64,000 nucleotides of DNA. Source: Xanthomarina spongicola. GTDB lineage: Bacteria > Bacteroidota > Bacteroidia > Flavobacteriales > Flavobacteriaceae. Below, piece by piece: positions 52,110 to 61,532 of this stretch. The notes beneath the pieces were generated by a model. The model ran no database searches. It saw only the letters and a list, made by a program, of their open reading frames with translations, and was not told the origin of the DNA. The stretch's first letter is position 1, and the number at the start of each line of letters is the position of its first letter. Both the position numbers and the translations under genes were made by a program. The stretch lies in NCBI RefSeq assembly GCF_003148645.1, contig NZ_QGGP01000001.1, forward strand, positions 434,001 through 498,000, read 5' to 3'.

Positions 52110-52155
52110 TATAAGTATTGTTTTATTTAGTAAATTTTGGAGGAGTAAATTTCGA

Positions 52156-53283
52156 TTATTGGAATAGCTCTAAATTATCAAATTGCATATTTTTTAGAAC
52201 GTCTCCTTTTGTATTAATATAAACCCAAGATTTCTTTTCTTTTACTCTAGCAAGACCATTAATAAATCCTTTAGGGTTATTTTTTTGAAATATTGAAAAT
52301 CCACCAGCAGTAATATCGTATTTTTCTTCAATAACCAATTGGCCTTCTGTATTGATAAAACCCCATAATTTTGATGATTTTACAGGAGCTAAACCGTCTT
52401 CGCTAAAAATTTCAGCATCTTTATATTGAAACATTATTACAACTTCTCCTTTTGGATTAATATAACCCCAAGTTTTATCTTTCATAACAGGAGCTAATCC
52501 ATTTTTAAAAGCACGAGCTTTTTCGTAAGCTGGTTCTATAATCCATTCTCCTTTACTATTAATATAACCCATTTTACCACCTTTTTCAGCATAGGTATAT
52601 TCAGAATTATTAGAGAAATCCCATATTTTTTCGGCTCCAGAAACTATTTTAAATTCATTATTAATAATTAGACCATGAGTTTCACCAAGTGTTGCAACAA
52701 TATTGCCATCGTAGAAATTGCTAATACCATCGTACTCTGTTTTTACTAAATAGTTTCCAGAAGGATCGATTAATCCCCATTTCCCATTTTCTAAAACTTT
52801 AGAATAACCATTTTCAAAATTGAAGGCTTTAGTGAATTTTGGAGTTACTACAACTTCACCTTTATTATTAATAAAACCTACATAATCTCCTTTTCTAATT
52901 ATAGCATAACCGTTATTAAAATCGTAAAATTTTTCTGTAGATACATTTGTAAGTGTACGTTCTCCTTTAGTATTAATGTAAAACCATTCTTTATCTTTGA
53001 GAACAACAGCAATACCAGAATTAAATTCTTTTGTTTTTTCGAAAGAAGGTTGGATAACCCATTCTCCTTTTCTATTAATAAATCCCCAAGTTTTACCATC
53101 GTTTGATGCTTCGGCTAAATCTTCAGAAAAGTTTTTAGCTACTTTAAACTGAGGGTTTATTTGCCAATCTCCAGTTTTGGTAATATAACCATAACTACCA
53201 CCTTGATTAGCAAGCGCAAGTTCTTGTGCAAAACCAGAGAAACCTGTGATTAAGCACACAATTAATAAACATTTTAATTTCAT
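52156..53283 (-). CDS. Secreted WG-repeat protein
   Basis: 375 residues with signal peptide (LLIVCLITGFSGFAQE). About nine WG (KWG) repeats of some 35-45 residues fill the rest (GSYGYITKTGDWQINPQF; KTWGFINRKGEWVIQPSF; KEWFYINTKGERTL; GYINSKGEWIIEPAYEKA; LWGFINTEGQLVIEEKY). The repeats are more regular than in the WG protein at 6174. It is placed between the ammonia-lyase (12 bp) and FabG (46 bp) in the pigment operon, though no role for it in pigment formation is known to me; a structural or surface role is possible. Confidence 0.88.
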   Translation of the reverse strand: MKLKCLLIVCLITGFSGFAQELALANQGGSYGYITKTGDWQINPQFKVAKNFSEDLAEASNDGKTWGFINRKGEWVIQPSFEKTKEFNSGIAVVLKDKEWFYINTKGERTLTNVSTEKFYDFNNGYAIIRKGDYVGFINNKGEVVVTPKFTKAFNFENGYSKVLENGKWGLIDPSGNYLVKTEYDGISNFYDGNIVATLGETHGLIINNEFKIVSGAEKIWDFSNNSEYTYAEKGGKMGYINSKGEWIIEPAYEKARAFKNGLAPVMKDKTWGYINPKGEVVIMFQYKDAEIFSEDGLAPVKSSKLWGFINTEGQLVIEEKYDITAGGFSIFQKNNPKGFINGLARVKEKKSWVYINTKGDVLKNMQFDNLELFQ

Positions 53284-53295
53284 GATTAATAGCTT

Positions 53296-54816
53296 TTAAT
53301 GATTCATTATAAAGTCCTTAACCTTATTTACATAAGGATACATGATGACATCTTCTGTAAAGATAGGAACTAAATTCCTAATATCATCATACATCTTTTT
53401 AGTTTTAGAAGAAACGTTTTTTTGCACTTTTAAATATTCAATAGCTTGAACAATAGTAATCATTTCTATAGCCACGACTTCGTATGCATTTTCAATAACT
53501 TTTTTGGTTATTAATGCTGCATTAGTTCCCATACTAACTATATCTTGGTTGTCGTTATTATTAGGAATACTATGTACGTACATTGGGTTAGATAGCATTT
53601 GATTTTCGGCAGTTGTTGAAGTAGCAGTAAATTGCACGCCCTGCATTCCAAAGTTTAAGCCTAATTTTCCAAGATTAACAAATGGAGGAAGCATGTTATT
53701 TAATCTTGAATTAAGAAGATAATTAAGTTGTCTTTCAGAAAGCATACTTAATTTGGTGACAACAATTTTTAATTTATCCATTTCTAAAGACACATAATCT
53801 CCATGGAAGTTTCCACCATGATAAACATGTTTTTGTTCTACGTTAACAATTGGATTGTCGTTAGCTGAATTTACTTCTTCTATTAAAATATTTTCAACAT
53901 TATTTAAAGTATCTAGTACAGGACCTAATATTTGAGGCACGCAACGTAGCGAGTAATATTCTTGAACTTTATCTTCGAAAACAGAAACATCATCGTTTTT
54001 TGAATATAAATGATGTTCTCTTTTTCTTGTTAATGAGCTATCTTTTAGGTGTTCACGCATGGATTCAGCAATTTTGCGTTGTCCAATGTGTTTTTTAGAC
54101 TGGTTTAATTCGAAAGACAAATGATCATCATAAGCCTTTACAATTTCATTTATTGCAGCCGAACAAGATGTCATCCAATCTAGTAATCTTCTAGTGTAAA
54201 TGGCATTAACAATTCCAATTCCTGTCATTACAGAAGTTCCATTCATTAATGCTAAACCTTCACGTAATTCAACAGAAATAGGTTGTAATTTTTCTATTTT
54301 AAATACTTCAGCTGTAGATTTTCTTCCTCCTTTATAAAAAACTTCACCTTCACCAATTAAAACCAAAGCTAAATGAGCTAATTGTACTAAATCTCCACTA
54401 GCTCCAACACCACCATGTGTATAAATTAGAGGTGTAATATTTCTATTTATAAGCTCTGTCATTAAATTAATTACCGAAACATGAACTCCAGAGTTTCCTA
54501 GAGATAAGGTGTTTAATCTTGCAAGCATAGCTGCTTTTACGTACATTGGAGCAATTGGTTCTCCAGTTCCAGAAGCATGACTTCTTATTAAATTATATTG
54601 AAGTTGAATTCGTTCGGAATCTTTAATCTTATATTGAGCCATTGGCCCAAAACCAGTGTTAACACCGTAGATTACTTTGTCTTCGGAGAATTTTTTTAAA
54701 AAATCAAAACTTTTTTCAACAGTCTTTAAAACTTGATTATCGATTTGTATCTTAGTATCTTCAAAAATAACTTTGTAAAAAGCTTCTATTTCTAATTTTC
54801 CGTTAAATGTTAGCAT
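53296..54816 (-). CDS. Tyrosine ammonia-lyase
   Basis: 506 residues of the aromatic amino acid lyase family. The self-formed MIO group comes from ASG (A139-S140-G141) in THGGVGASGDLVQLAHLALV. The catalytic Tyr50 lies in VIYGVNTGFGPM, and the selectivity position has His80 in LIRSHASGTGEP, as in tyrosine-using enzymes. Other segments (YSLRCVPQILGPVL, HGGNFHGDYVSLEMDKLK) match the well-studied flavobacterial tyrosine ammonia-lyase. It turns tyrosine into 4-coumarate, the aryl starter of flexirubins, and is the first gene of the minus-strand operon, so it should be the first made. A histidase label would be misleading. Confidence 0.93.
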   Translation of the reverse strand: MLTFNGKLEIEAFYKVIFEDTKIQIDNQVLKTVEKSFDFLKKFSEDKVIYGVNTGFGPMAQYKIKDSERIQLQYNLIRSHASGTGEPIAPMYVKAAMLARLNTLSLGNSGVHVSVINLMTELINRNITPLIYTHGGVGASGDLVQLAHLALVLIGEGEVFYKGGRKSTAEVFKIEKLQPISVELREGLALMNGTSVMTGIGIVNAIYTRRLLDWMTSCSAAINEIVKAYDDHLSFELNQSKKHIGQRKIAESMREHLKDSSLTRKREHHLYSKNDDVSVFEDKVQEYYSLRCVPQILGPVLDTLNNVENILIEEVNSANDNPIVNVEQKHVYHGGNFHGDYVSLEMDKLKIVVTKLSMLSERQLNYLLNSRLNNMLPPFVNLGKLGLNFGMQGVQFTATSTTAENQMLSNPMYVHSIPNNNDNQDIVSMGTNAALITKKVIENAYEVVAIEMITIVQAIEYLKVQKNVSSKTKKMYDDIRNLVPIFTEDVIMYPYVNKVKDFIMNH

Positions 54817-54885
54817 CTATAATTTATTCTGTTATTTTTTTAATTTATTTTTAATAACTATAACTAAAGTAGTTATTTTGGATTG

Positions 54886-54920
54886 CAAATTTATAATAAT
54901 TAATGAATTAATACTACAAA
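54886..54920 (-). promoter_or_regulatory. Promoter of the flexirubin operon
   Basis: On the minus strand TTTG (54920 to 54917) is followed after 23 bp by a perfect TAAATTTG (54893 to 54886), the -33/-7 pair of Bacteroidota housekeeping promoters. The inferred start near 54880 gives a leader of about 64 bases before the ammonia-lyase gene. The -33 element lies 5 bp before the ATG of the divergent flavoprotein gene, so the two promoters share the same DNA. Confidence 0.6.
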
Positions 54921-54924
54921 GACC

Positions 54925-56175
54925 ATGAGTGATATACATATTGATGTTTTAATTATTGGAGCAGGACCATCAGGTTGTGTAGCAGCAGCTTATTTAAACA
55001 ACAAAGGATTCAATATTAAAGTTGTTGAAAAAAGTGTGTTTCCAAGATTTGTAATAGGCGAAAGTTTATTGCCTAGATGCATGGATCATTTTGAAGAAGT
55101 CGGTTTGTTAGAATGCCTAAAAGCAGCAAATTTTGAAATTAAAAGAGGTGCACGTTTCTTACGAGATGATGTTGTTTGTAATTTTGATTTTAGTAAGAAG
55201 CATACAGATGGTTGGAATTGGACGTGGCAAGTGCCACGAGCAGATTTCGATAATATTTTGGTTAATGAGATTATTAAGAAAGGTGTAGATGTTTCTTTTC
55301 AACACGAAGTTGTTGGTGTAAATATTGCTGATGATGGTGCATCAACTACTATAGTAAAAGATCCAGATGGTAATGAATATAATATACATGCCAAGTTTAT
55401 TATAGATTCTAGTGGTTATGGTCGTGTATTGCCTCGTTTATTAGATTTAGAGAAACCTTCAACAATACCAGAACACTCATCTATATTTGGGCATGTAAAA
55501 GATATTAATAGACCTGAAGGCGAAGAAGGAACTCTTATTACTTTCGATGTATTAGATAAAGACACTTGGTTTTGGGTAATCCCATTTTCTAATGGAAATA
55601 CCAGTTTAGGGTTTGTTGGCAAAAATGAATTTATTGATTCTTTTGAGGGAACAACTTCTGAACGTTTACAAACCATGTTCAAACAATCTGATTATTACTA
55701 TAAACGTTTTAAAGATGCGCCATTATTATTCGAACCAAAAAGTATTAGAAATTATTCCAAAGCTGTAAAGCAATTTTATGGTAAAGGTTTTGCTTTAACA
55801 GGAAATAGTGCTGAATTTTTAGATCCAGTTTTCTCGTCTGGTGTGACGTTTGCTACAGAATCTGCTTTAAAAGTAGCTAAAGTATTAACTAAAGAATTAC
55901 GTGGCGAAACTGTAAACTGGGAAGAGGATTATGCAAACTATATTAAAAAGGGCGTAGATGTATTTGCTACCTATGTTAAAGAATGGTATACAGGTAATTT
56001 ACAGACCTTGTTTTTCCATAGACCAGAAAATCCAGAAGTTAAAAAACAAATTTGTGCAGTTTTAGCTGGTTACGTTTGGGATGATACAAACCCATTTGTT
56101 AAAAAACATGATAGATTAGTTAAGACTTTTGCACATTTAATACATATGGAACAAGAAAAAAGCGAATCCATTTAG
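54925..56175 (+). CDS. Flavin-dependent halogenase-like oxidoreductase
   Basis: 416 residues. The FAD loop is DVLIIGAGPSGCVAAAYLN, then IGESLLPRCMDHFEEVG and, in mid-protein, DTWFWVIPF, which contains the W-x-W-x-I-P motif (W215, W217, P220) of flavin halogenases. The C-terminal half has GFALTGNSAEFLDPVFSSGVTFATESA. Some flexirubins are chlorinated and this enzyme could do it, but related non-halogenating hydroxylases keep parts of these motifs. It is the only pigment-locus gene on the plus strand and diverges from the ammonia-lyase with a shared promoter region of 108 bp. Confidence 0.83.
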   Translation: MSDIHIDVLIIGAGPSGCVAAAYLNNKGFNIKVVEKSVFPRFVIGESLLPRCMDHFEEVGLLECLKAANFEIKRGARFLRDDVVCNFDFSKKHTDGWNWTWQVPRADFDNILVNEIIKKGVDVSFQHEVVGVNIADDGASTTIVKDPDGNEYNIHAKFIIDSSGYGRVLPRLLDLEKPSTIPEHSSIFGHVKDINRPEGEEGTLITFDVLDKDTWFWVIPFSNGNTSLGFVGKNEFIDSFEGTTSERLQTMFKQSDYYYKRFKDAPLLFEPKSIRNYSKAVKQFYGKGFALTGNSAEFLDPVFSSGVTFATESALKVAKVLTKELRGETVNWEEDYANYIKKGVDVFATYVKEWYTGNLQTLFFHRPENPEVKKQICAVLAGYVWDDTNPFVKKHDRLVKTFAHLIHMEQEKSESI

Positions 56176-56187
56176 ATTCGCTTTTTT
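56156..56187 (+). terminator. Terminator overlapping the end of the flavoprotein gene
   Basis: A 13-bp stem (56156-56168 with 56175-56187) closes a 6-base loop, with AAAAAGCGAATC on the left and T6 at the right end. The stop codon (56173-56175) lies in the loop and first base of the right arm, so the last codons are inside the hairpin. It can act in both directions. Confidence 0.85.
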
Positions 56188-56211
56188 AAATTTTAATAAG
56201 ATTGAGGAATC

Positions 56212-56814
56212 TTATTTATTATTTTTATACATATGTTTTACTAATGCTCTTGCAAAAATAACATAGGCATCAGCAATTCGTTGACCAGAATTAAAATCGT
56301 AGCCACCACTACCAGCACCTTCTATTTTTGTATAGTCTACTTCGAAAATAACATCGTCTGGACTATCATTTTTATAAACAGATAAAGTGACTTCTATTTT
56401 AGAGTTATGTCTAACAACACCTACATTATATCCTGGATAGATAAATGTAGTGTGAATTTTCATTGTATATTCAGCACTTCCTAAATCTCTGTCAACTTTT
56501 ACTAAACCATCTTTATATCTATCATTAAATGTTTCAATAAATCTTGGCTCGTAAAAATTTTCTCTATCAGAAAACCAGGATTCTCTAAATGCTTCTCCTG
56601 TTCCAGGCTCTTTTTCATCTCTTTTAGCCATTTTTTCCTCTAAAAAAGCTTCTTCTGAGTCGAATTTAGGGATTTCTAAATCAGAATAATCGAACACAAG
56701 AGTGTATTCGGAAATGCCTTTTAAAGCTGACCAATCGCCTTTAGTGACGTTTGCTTTTTGCGAAAACATATAAGTTGTAGAAAATAATAGTGCAAATACT
56801 AATAATTTATTCAT
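56212..56814 (-). CDS. Secreted protein of unknown function (200 aa)
   Basis: A signal peptide (MNKLLVFALLFSTTYMFSQ) and a mature part with strands YTLVFDYSDLEIPKF, YTMKIHTTFIYPGYNVGV and SKIEVTLSVYKNDSPDDVIFEVDYTKIEG, and a C-terminal helix IADAYVIFARALVKHMY. The acidic, aromatic composition and the final helix recall small Bacteroidota periplasmic proteins that assemble with outer membrane lipids, but no family can be named. It lies alone between two terminated genes. Confidence 0.75.
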   Translation of the reverse strand: MNKLLVFALLFSTTYMFSQKANVTKGDWSALKGISEYTLVFDYSDLEIPKFDSEEAFLEEKMAKRDEKEPGTGEAFRESWFSDRENFYEPRFIETFNDRYKDGLVKVDRDLGSAEYTMKIHTTFIYPGYNVGVVRHNSKIEVTLSVYKNDSPDDVIFEVDYTKIEGAGSGGYDFNSGQRIADAYVIFARALVKHMYKNNK

Positions 56815-56947
56815 GATAATAAGTTTAATTGATTTATGAAGCTAATATAAGGTAACTTTATGAGATGTTATATACGATAAACTACGTATTTTTTACATGC
56901 CTGAAAATAAAAATTTAGGGAATAGTGTAAAACAATAATATGGCTAA

Positions 56948-57907
56948 TTAAACAGATTGTTTAGCTTTTGCTTTTAAGTTAGTTAGCATTTCTTTTGTAA
57001 TATCATCTAAAGAAAAAGAGTGACTCCAATTCCAGTCTTCTCGTGCTCTAGAGTCGTCTATGCTTTTAGGCCAGGAGTCTGCAATTTTTTGTCTAAAATC
57101 TGGATTATAAGTAATGGTAAATTCTGGTATGTACTTTTGTATGGATTTGGCTATTTGTTTTGGAGTGAAACTAACAGCTGCCAAATTATAAGAAGATTTA
57201 ATTTTAATGTCTTCTTGGTTAGCATTCATAATATCTATGGTAGCCTTTATAGCATCGTCCATAAACATCATTGGTAATTCAGTATCTTCAGATAAAAAAC
57301 ATTCGTATTTTTTTTCTGCAATGGCCTTATGATATATTTCTACAGCATAATCTGTTGTTCCTCCTCCTGGCATTGTTTTCCAACTTATTATTCCAGGATA
57401 ACGAATGCTTCTAATGTCTACGCCATATTGTTTATGGTAATACTCGCACCAACGTTCTCCTACTTGTTTGGTAATTCCATAAACCGTAGATGGCTCCATA
57501 ATGGTAAATTGAGGTGTGTTTTCTTTTGGTGTCGTGGGTCCAAAAACTGCAATACTTGAAGGCCAAAACACTTTTTTAATAAACCCTTCTTTAGCTAAAT
57601 TTAAAACATGAAATAAAGATTCCATGTTTAAATCCCAAGCTTTCCTTGGAAATTTCTCTCCTGTGGCACTTAACATAGCTGCCATTAAATAAATGGTATT
57701 TATTTGGTGTTTTTCTATGCAAATTTTAACAGAGGTATAATCTTGGGCATCCACTCTTTCAAAAATCCCAGAATTAACCAACTCAATATTATTATAACTT
57801 ATATCTGTAGCTATAACATTTTCTGCACCATGAATGCTTCTTAATCTTTGTGTTAATTCAGATCCTATTTGACCACTTGCACCAAGTATTAATATTTTAG
57901 GAGACAT
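56948..57907 (-). CDS. SDR-type L-threonine 3-dehydrogenase
   Basis: 319 residues, extended short-chain dehydrogenase. NAD loop ILGASGQIGSELTQRL, catalytic Tyr-Lys in TVYGITKQVGERW, and the family-specific RYPGIISWKTMPGGGTTDYAVEIYHKA, typical of the UDP-glucose-epimerase-like threonine dehydrogenases of flavobacteria. It converts threonine to 2-amino-3-ketobutyrate with NAD. It is a single gene, not linked to the pigment cluster. Confidence 0.88.
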   Translation of the reverse strand: MSPKILILGASGQIGSELTQRLRSIHGAENVIATDISYNNIELVNSGIFERVDAQDYTSVKICIEKHQINTIYLMAAMLSATGEKFPRKAWDLNMESLFHVLNLAKEGFIKKVFWPSSIAVFGPTTPKENTPQFTIMEPSTVYGITKQVGERWCEYYHKQYGVDIRSIRYPGIISWKTMPGGGTTDYAVEIYHKAIAEKKYECFLSEDTELPMMFMDDAIKATIDIMNANQEDIKIKSSYNLAAVSFTPKQIAKSIQKYIPEFTITYNPDFRQKIADSWPKSIDDSRAREDWNWSHSFSLDDITKEMLTNLKAKAKQSV

Positions 57908-58061
57908 TTTTTGTAAGTTTTAAGGTTTTCAAAAATAACAAGATTTTTGTTTTTGTTTTATAAAATTAACTTAAAATGCTTAGTTATTTATTAAACATGT
58001 GCTAAACAATAGGATATAAAAAACCGAAATCTATATATTTGCTATTCATTATAAATTACAC

Positions 58062-58571
58062 ATGAAATTAGTAATTAGTTTTCTTCTATTAGTATGTATG
58101 TTTTCTTGTAAAGAGAAAGAAGGTAAGTCGACAGAAAATAATCAAGACAATACATCCTTTTCTATTTCAAAAAAAATGATTCAGAATCTAAACTATACAG
58201 ATTTTATTTTAGATTCTAAAGTTGAAAAAATTACTCAAAAATGGGCTAAATATAACGAGTTAGAAGCTGTTATATTAAATTTAAAACAAGCAGATTTATC
58301 TTATTTCAAAGATAATCATGAATTTTTAGAAGCGTTAATTAACGACCTTAAACAAACGATTCCAGATAAAGTTAATTCTCCTGCAATTATGTCAAGGTTA
58401 ATTGCATTAGAGACAAAACTATATAAACTAGAAAGTGTTGTAAATCTTTCTAACTCATCAACAAAAGTTATAGTTACTTCTATTAAAGAAGTATTAGTTT
58501 CTTTTTCTAACTTAAACCTTCAAATGAATAAAAAGATTGAGAGAGAATCTCAGAAAATTAAAAAACCTTAA
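58062..58571 (+). CDS. Small lipoprotein of unknown function (169 aa)
   Basis: The signal MKLVISFLLLVCMFSC ends in a lipobox with the lipid-bearing Cys at 16. The mature part is helical and charged (EKITQKWAKYNELEAVILNLKQADLSYFKDNHEFLEALINDLKQ), like many flavobacterial periplasmic-face lipoproteins. No domain recognised. It precedes the M13 peptidase gene by 95 bp in the same direction, possibly co-transcribed. Confidence 0.75.
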   Translation: MKLVISFLLLVCMFSCKEKEGKSTENNQDNTSFSISKKMIQNLNYTDFILDSKVEKITQKWAKYNELEAVILNLKQADLSYFKDNHEFLEALINDLKQTIPDKVNSPAIMSRLIALETKLYKLESVVNLSNSSTKVIVTSIKEVLVSFSNLNLQMNKKIERESQKIKKP

Positions 58572-58666
58572 TGTAATATCTTCCATTTATTAAGGTTTTG
58601 TTAATGTATCTTACTAACTAAATAATTACTAGTAATTTTCCCGGTTTAAAACTCAAAATTTTCCCT

Positions 58667-60763
58667 ATGAGCAAAAATTTTAAAAAGCTTTCGCTATTTA
58701 GCGCTTTAGCTTTTGTAGGCTTGATAGCTTGCAAAAAAGACCAAGAAAAAGATATGGCAAAACTAGAAGTTGAAAAAATTCCAGGAATCAATTTAGATTA
58801 TATGGATTCTTCAATAAAGCCAACTGACGATTTTTTTAATTATGTTAATGGAACATGGCTAAACACGAACGAAATACCAGCTGATAGAACCAGATGGGGA
58901 AGTTTCGATGAGCTTCGTCAAAAAACAGATGAAGATGCTTTGTCTATTTTAAAATCTGCCATGTCAGATAATAAAGATTTAGAGAAAATAGAATTGTTAC
59001 CAGGATCAGATCAAGAAAAAGCAGTAAAACTTTTTCAAACCATTATGGATACGGTCTCTAGAGATAAACAAGGCATCGATCCAATTAAACCATATTTGGA
59101 AAAAATAGATAAGATTAATAATATTCAAGATTTACAAGCTTATTTAATAGAAATGGAACCTCAAGGAGGAGCTGGATTTTTTGGGTTTGGAGTTGGTTCT
59201 CATCCAAAAAATAGCGACTTAAATGTTGGTTATTTAGGAAATGGTTCTTTAGGTTTAAGTAGAGATTACTATGTAGATCAAGACGAAGACACAAAAGAAA
59301 AGCTAGAAAAATATCGTGCTCATATTGCTAGAATGTTGCAATATATAGGCGAAACTGAAGAATCTTCAAAAATTAAAGCAGACCAGATTTTAGAATTCGA
59401 AACACGAATGGCAAAATCTACAATGACAAAAGAAGATAGAAGAGATGCCAGAAAAAGATTTAACCCAAAATCTATTGAAGACTTAAATAAAATGACAACT
59501 TCTGTTAATTGGGATGCATATTTTAATAACATTGGAGTCACATCTATAGACACTGTAATTGTGTCTGATCCTGGATATTTTAAAGCCTTAGATGTTTTAC
59601 TAAAAGAGAATAAAGTAGGTGTTTGGAAAGATTACTTAAACTGGACGCTTATTAGAGGAGCAGCTGGTAAATTAACGACCGAAATGGAAACTGCTAACTG
59701 GGAGTTTTATAGCAGAGATTTAAGAGGCTCTAAAGAACAAAGAGCTAGAGATGAAAGAGCTTTAAACACGTTAAATGGAACTATTGGCGAAGCCTTAGGA
59801 AAATTGTATGTGGATAAAATGTTTCCACCAGAAGCTAAGGAAAAAGCTGAAAGAATGATAAGCAATATCATGTTAGCTTTTGAAAACAGAATCCAGAATT
59901 TAGAATGGATGGCACCCGAAACTAAATTAAAAGCGATTGAAAAACTTCAAAAAATGACAGTTAAAATAGCCTATCCAGATAAATGGAAAGATTATGCTGC
60001 TCTTGAAGTTAAAGGAGTAGACGAAGGAGGCTCTTATTTTATAAATTTAAACAATGTCTATAAATGGAATTTCAATAAAGATCTCAATAAATTAGGGAAA
60101 GCAGTTGATAAAAGTGAGTGGTTAATGGCACCACAAATTGTGAATGCCTATTTTATGCCTTCTTACAATGAAATTGTATTTCCAGCTGCTATTTTACAAC
60201 CTCCATTTTATAATTATCAAGCAGACGAAGCTGTAAATTATGGTGGAATAGGCGCTGTTATTGGTCATGAAATCTCACATTGTTTTGATGATTCTGGTTC
60301 ACGTTATGATGCTAATGGAAATTTAAATAATTGGTGGACTGAAGAAGACTTAATAGAGTTTACAGCTTTAGGAGAAAAACTAACTGAGCAGTATAGCAAT
60401 GTGAATGCGTTTCCAGATGTAAAACTAAATGGCGAATTTACTTTAGGTGAAAACATTGGCGATTTAGGAGGTGTTAATGCTGCTTACGATGGATTACAAA
60501 TGTATTTTGCAGAAAATGGTAGACCAGAAAATATTGATGGATTTACTCCAGAAGAGCGTTTCTTTATGAGTTGGGCAACCATTTGGAGAACTAAATATAC
60601 TGATGATGCTCTAAGAAATCAAATTAAAACAGACACACATTCTCCAGGAATGTATCGTGCTGTTATGCCTTTACAAAATATAGATGCTTTCTATAGCACA
60701 TTTAATATTAAAGAAGGAGATAATATGTATCTAGCTCCTGAGAGTCGTGTTAAAATATGGTAA
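58667..60763 (+). CDS. M13-family (neprilysin-like) metallopeptidase lipoprotein
   Basis: 698 residues with lipoprotein signal (LAFVGLIAC, Cys at about 22). The zinc site is complete: GAVIGHEISHCFDDSG (H534, E535, H538) and TLGENIGDLGGVNAAYDG with the third ligand Glu. The N-terminal M13 domain (DSSIKPTDDFFNYVNGTWLN) and the NAYFMPSYNEIVFPAAIL substrate-binding segment are present. It cuts short peptides in the periplasm or on the outer surface. Length is typical. A bidirectional terminator follows. Confidence 0.95.
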   Translation: MSKNFKKLSLFSALAFVGLIACKKDQEKDMAKLEVEKIPGINLDYMDSSIKPTDDFFNYVNGTWLNTNEIPADRTRWGSFDELRQKTDEDALSILKSAMSDNKDLEKIELLPGSDQEKAVKLFQTIMDTVSRDKQGIDPIKPYLEKIDKINNIQDLQAYLIEMEPQGGAGFFGFGVGSHPKNSDLNVGYLGNGSLGLSRDYYVDQDEDTKEKLEKYRAHIARMLQYIGETEESSKIKADQILEFETRMAKSTMTKEDRRDARKRFNPKSIEDLNKMTTSVNWDAYFNNIGVTSIDTVIVSDPGYFKALDVLLKENKVGVWKDYLNWTLIRGAAGKLTTEMETANWEFYSRDLRGSKEQRARDERALNTLNGTIGEALGKLYVDKMFPPEAKEKAERMISNIMLAFENRIQNLEWMAPETKLKAIEKLQKMTVKIAYPDKWKDYAALEVKGVDEGGSYFINLNNVYKWNFNKDLNKLGKAVDKSEWLMAPQIVNAYFMPSYNEIVFPAAILQPPFYNYQADEAVNYGGIGAVIGHEISHCFDDSGSRYDANGNLNNWWTEEDLIEFTALGEKLTEQYSNVNAFPDVKLNGEFTLGENIGDLGGVNAAYDGLQMYFAENGRPENIDGFTPEERFFMSWATIWRTKYTDDALRNQIKTDTHSPGMYRAVMPLQNIDAFYSTFNIKEGDNMYLAPESRVKIW

Positions 60764-60788
60764 TCTAATTATATAGAATTAAATAAAT

Positions 60789-60813
60789 AAAGCCAGCAAT
60801 TATTGCTGGCTTT
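60789..60813. terminator. Bidirectional terminator
   Basis: An 11-bp stem (60789-60799 with 60803-60813) with GCCAGCAA core, a 3-base loop and A/T runs on the outer sides serves both the M13 gene and the convergent TPR gene. Confidence 0.88.
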
Positions 60814-60833
60814 TTGTTTAGATTATTTTTTAT

Positions 60834-61532
60834 TTAATCTTCAGTTTTTGGTTGAGGTTTTTGTCCTAATAAAGCTTGTCTACTTACAAAAGCTAAATTA
60901 AAATTAGGAGCCATAGTAAGAGCTTGCTCTAAGTAAGAAACAGCAAGATCTATATTTGTTTCTTTATTCTCATTAAATACAATAAGACCTTTTAAATATA
61001 AAAATGCTGCTTTTAAAGGCACTTGATATGGTTGTTGAGATTCATAAAACTTTTTCCCCATGTTGTCTTGAGCATGTAAAAGTCCATATTCAACATTTTT
61101 TGAAGCCTCAGTAAGATTTTGTGTTTGTAAATATAATTCTGCTAATTCATAAGAAAGAGCAACATTCTGAGTTCTTTTAAATAAGGTTTCAAATTGAGGA
61201 ATAGCTAATTTTGGTTGACTTAAAGCTTTTAAAGACATTGCTTTTACTTCAACAGCCATATCAGAATCCGAACTATTTTCGTCTACGCCAACTGTATTAA
61301 TTGCTTGGATAAATTTACCCTCATTCATATAAATATATGCAAGTGTATCTTGCCTAGCTACTGATGGTGAAAGAACATTTAAATGTGTTAAACCATTTAT
61401 AATCCCTTGAATATCTGACTGAGATTTCATTTGTTTATAATAAGCTTGATAATGCTCAAGTAACTCTTTATTATTTTGAGCTTGGGCATTAAAACCGATT
61501 GCAAACACAATTAATATGATAAAATGTTTCAT
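60834..61532 (-). CDS. Exported TPR protein (232 aa)
   Basis: A signal peptide (MKHFIILIVFAIGFNAQAQ) and four or five TPR-like helical pairs (DTLAYIYMNEGKFIQAINTVG; AVEVKAMSLKALSQPKLAIPQFETLFKR; ALSYELAELYLQTQNLTEASKNVEYGL; AAFLYLKGLIVFNENKETNIDLAVSYLEQAL). It would act as a protein-protein scaffold in the periplasm. No partner can be named. Single gene. Confidence 0.85.
   Translation of the reverse strand: MKHFIILIVFAIGFNAQAQNNKELLEHYQAYYKQMKSQSDIQGIINGLTHLNVLSPSVARQDTLAYIYMNEGKFIQAINTVGVDENSSDSDMAVEVKAMSLKALSQPKLAIPQFETLFKRTQNVALSYELAELYLQTQNLTEASKNVEYGLLHAQDNMGKKFYESQQPYQVPLKAAFLYLKGLIVFNENKETNIDLAVSYLEQALTMAPNFNLAFVSRQALLGQKPQPKTED

Noticed and set aside
53296-54816. Histidine ammonia-lyase
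   Set aside because: The segments match flavobacterial tyrosine ammonia-lyase and the gene heads an aryl polyene locus; no other histidine-degradation gene is nearby.
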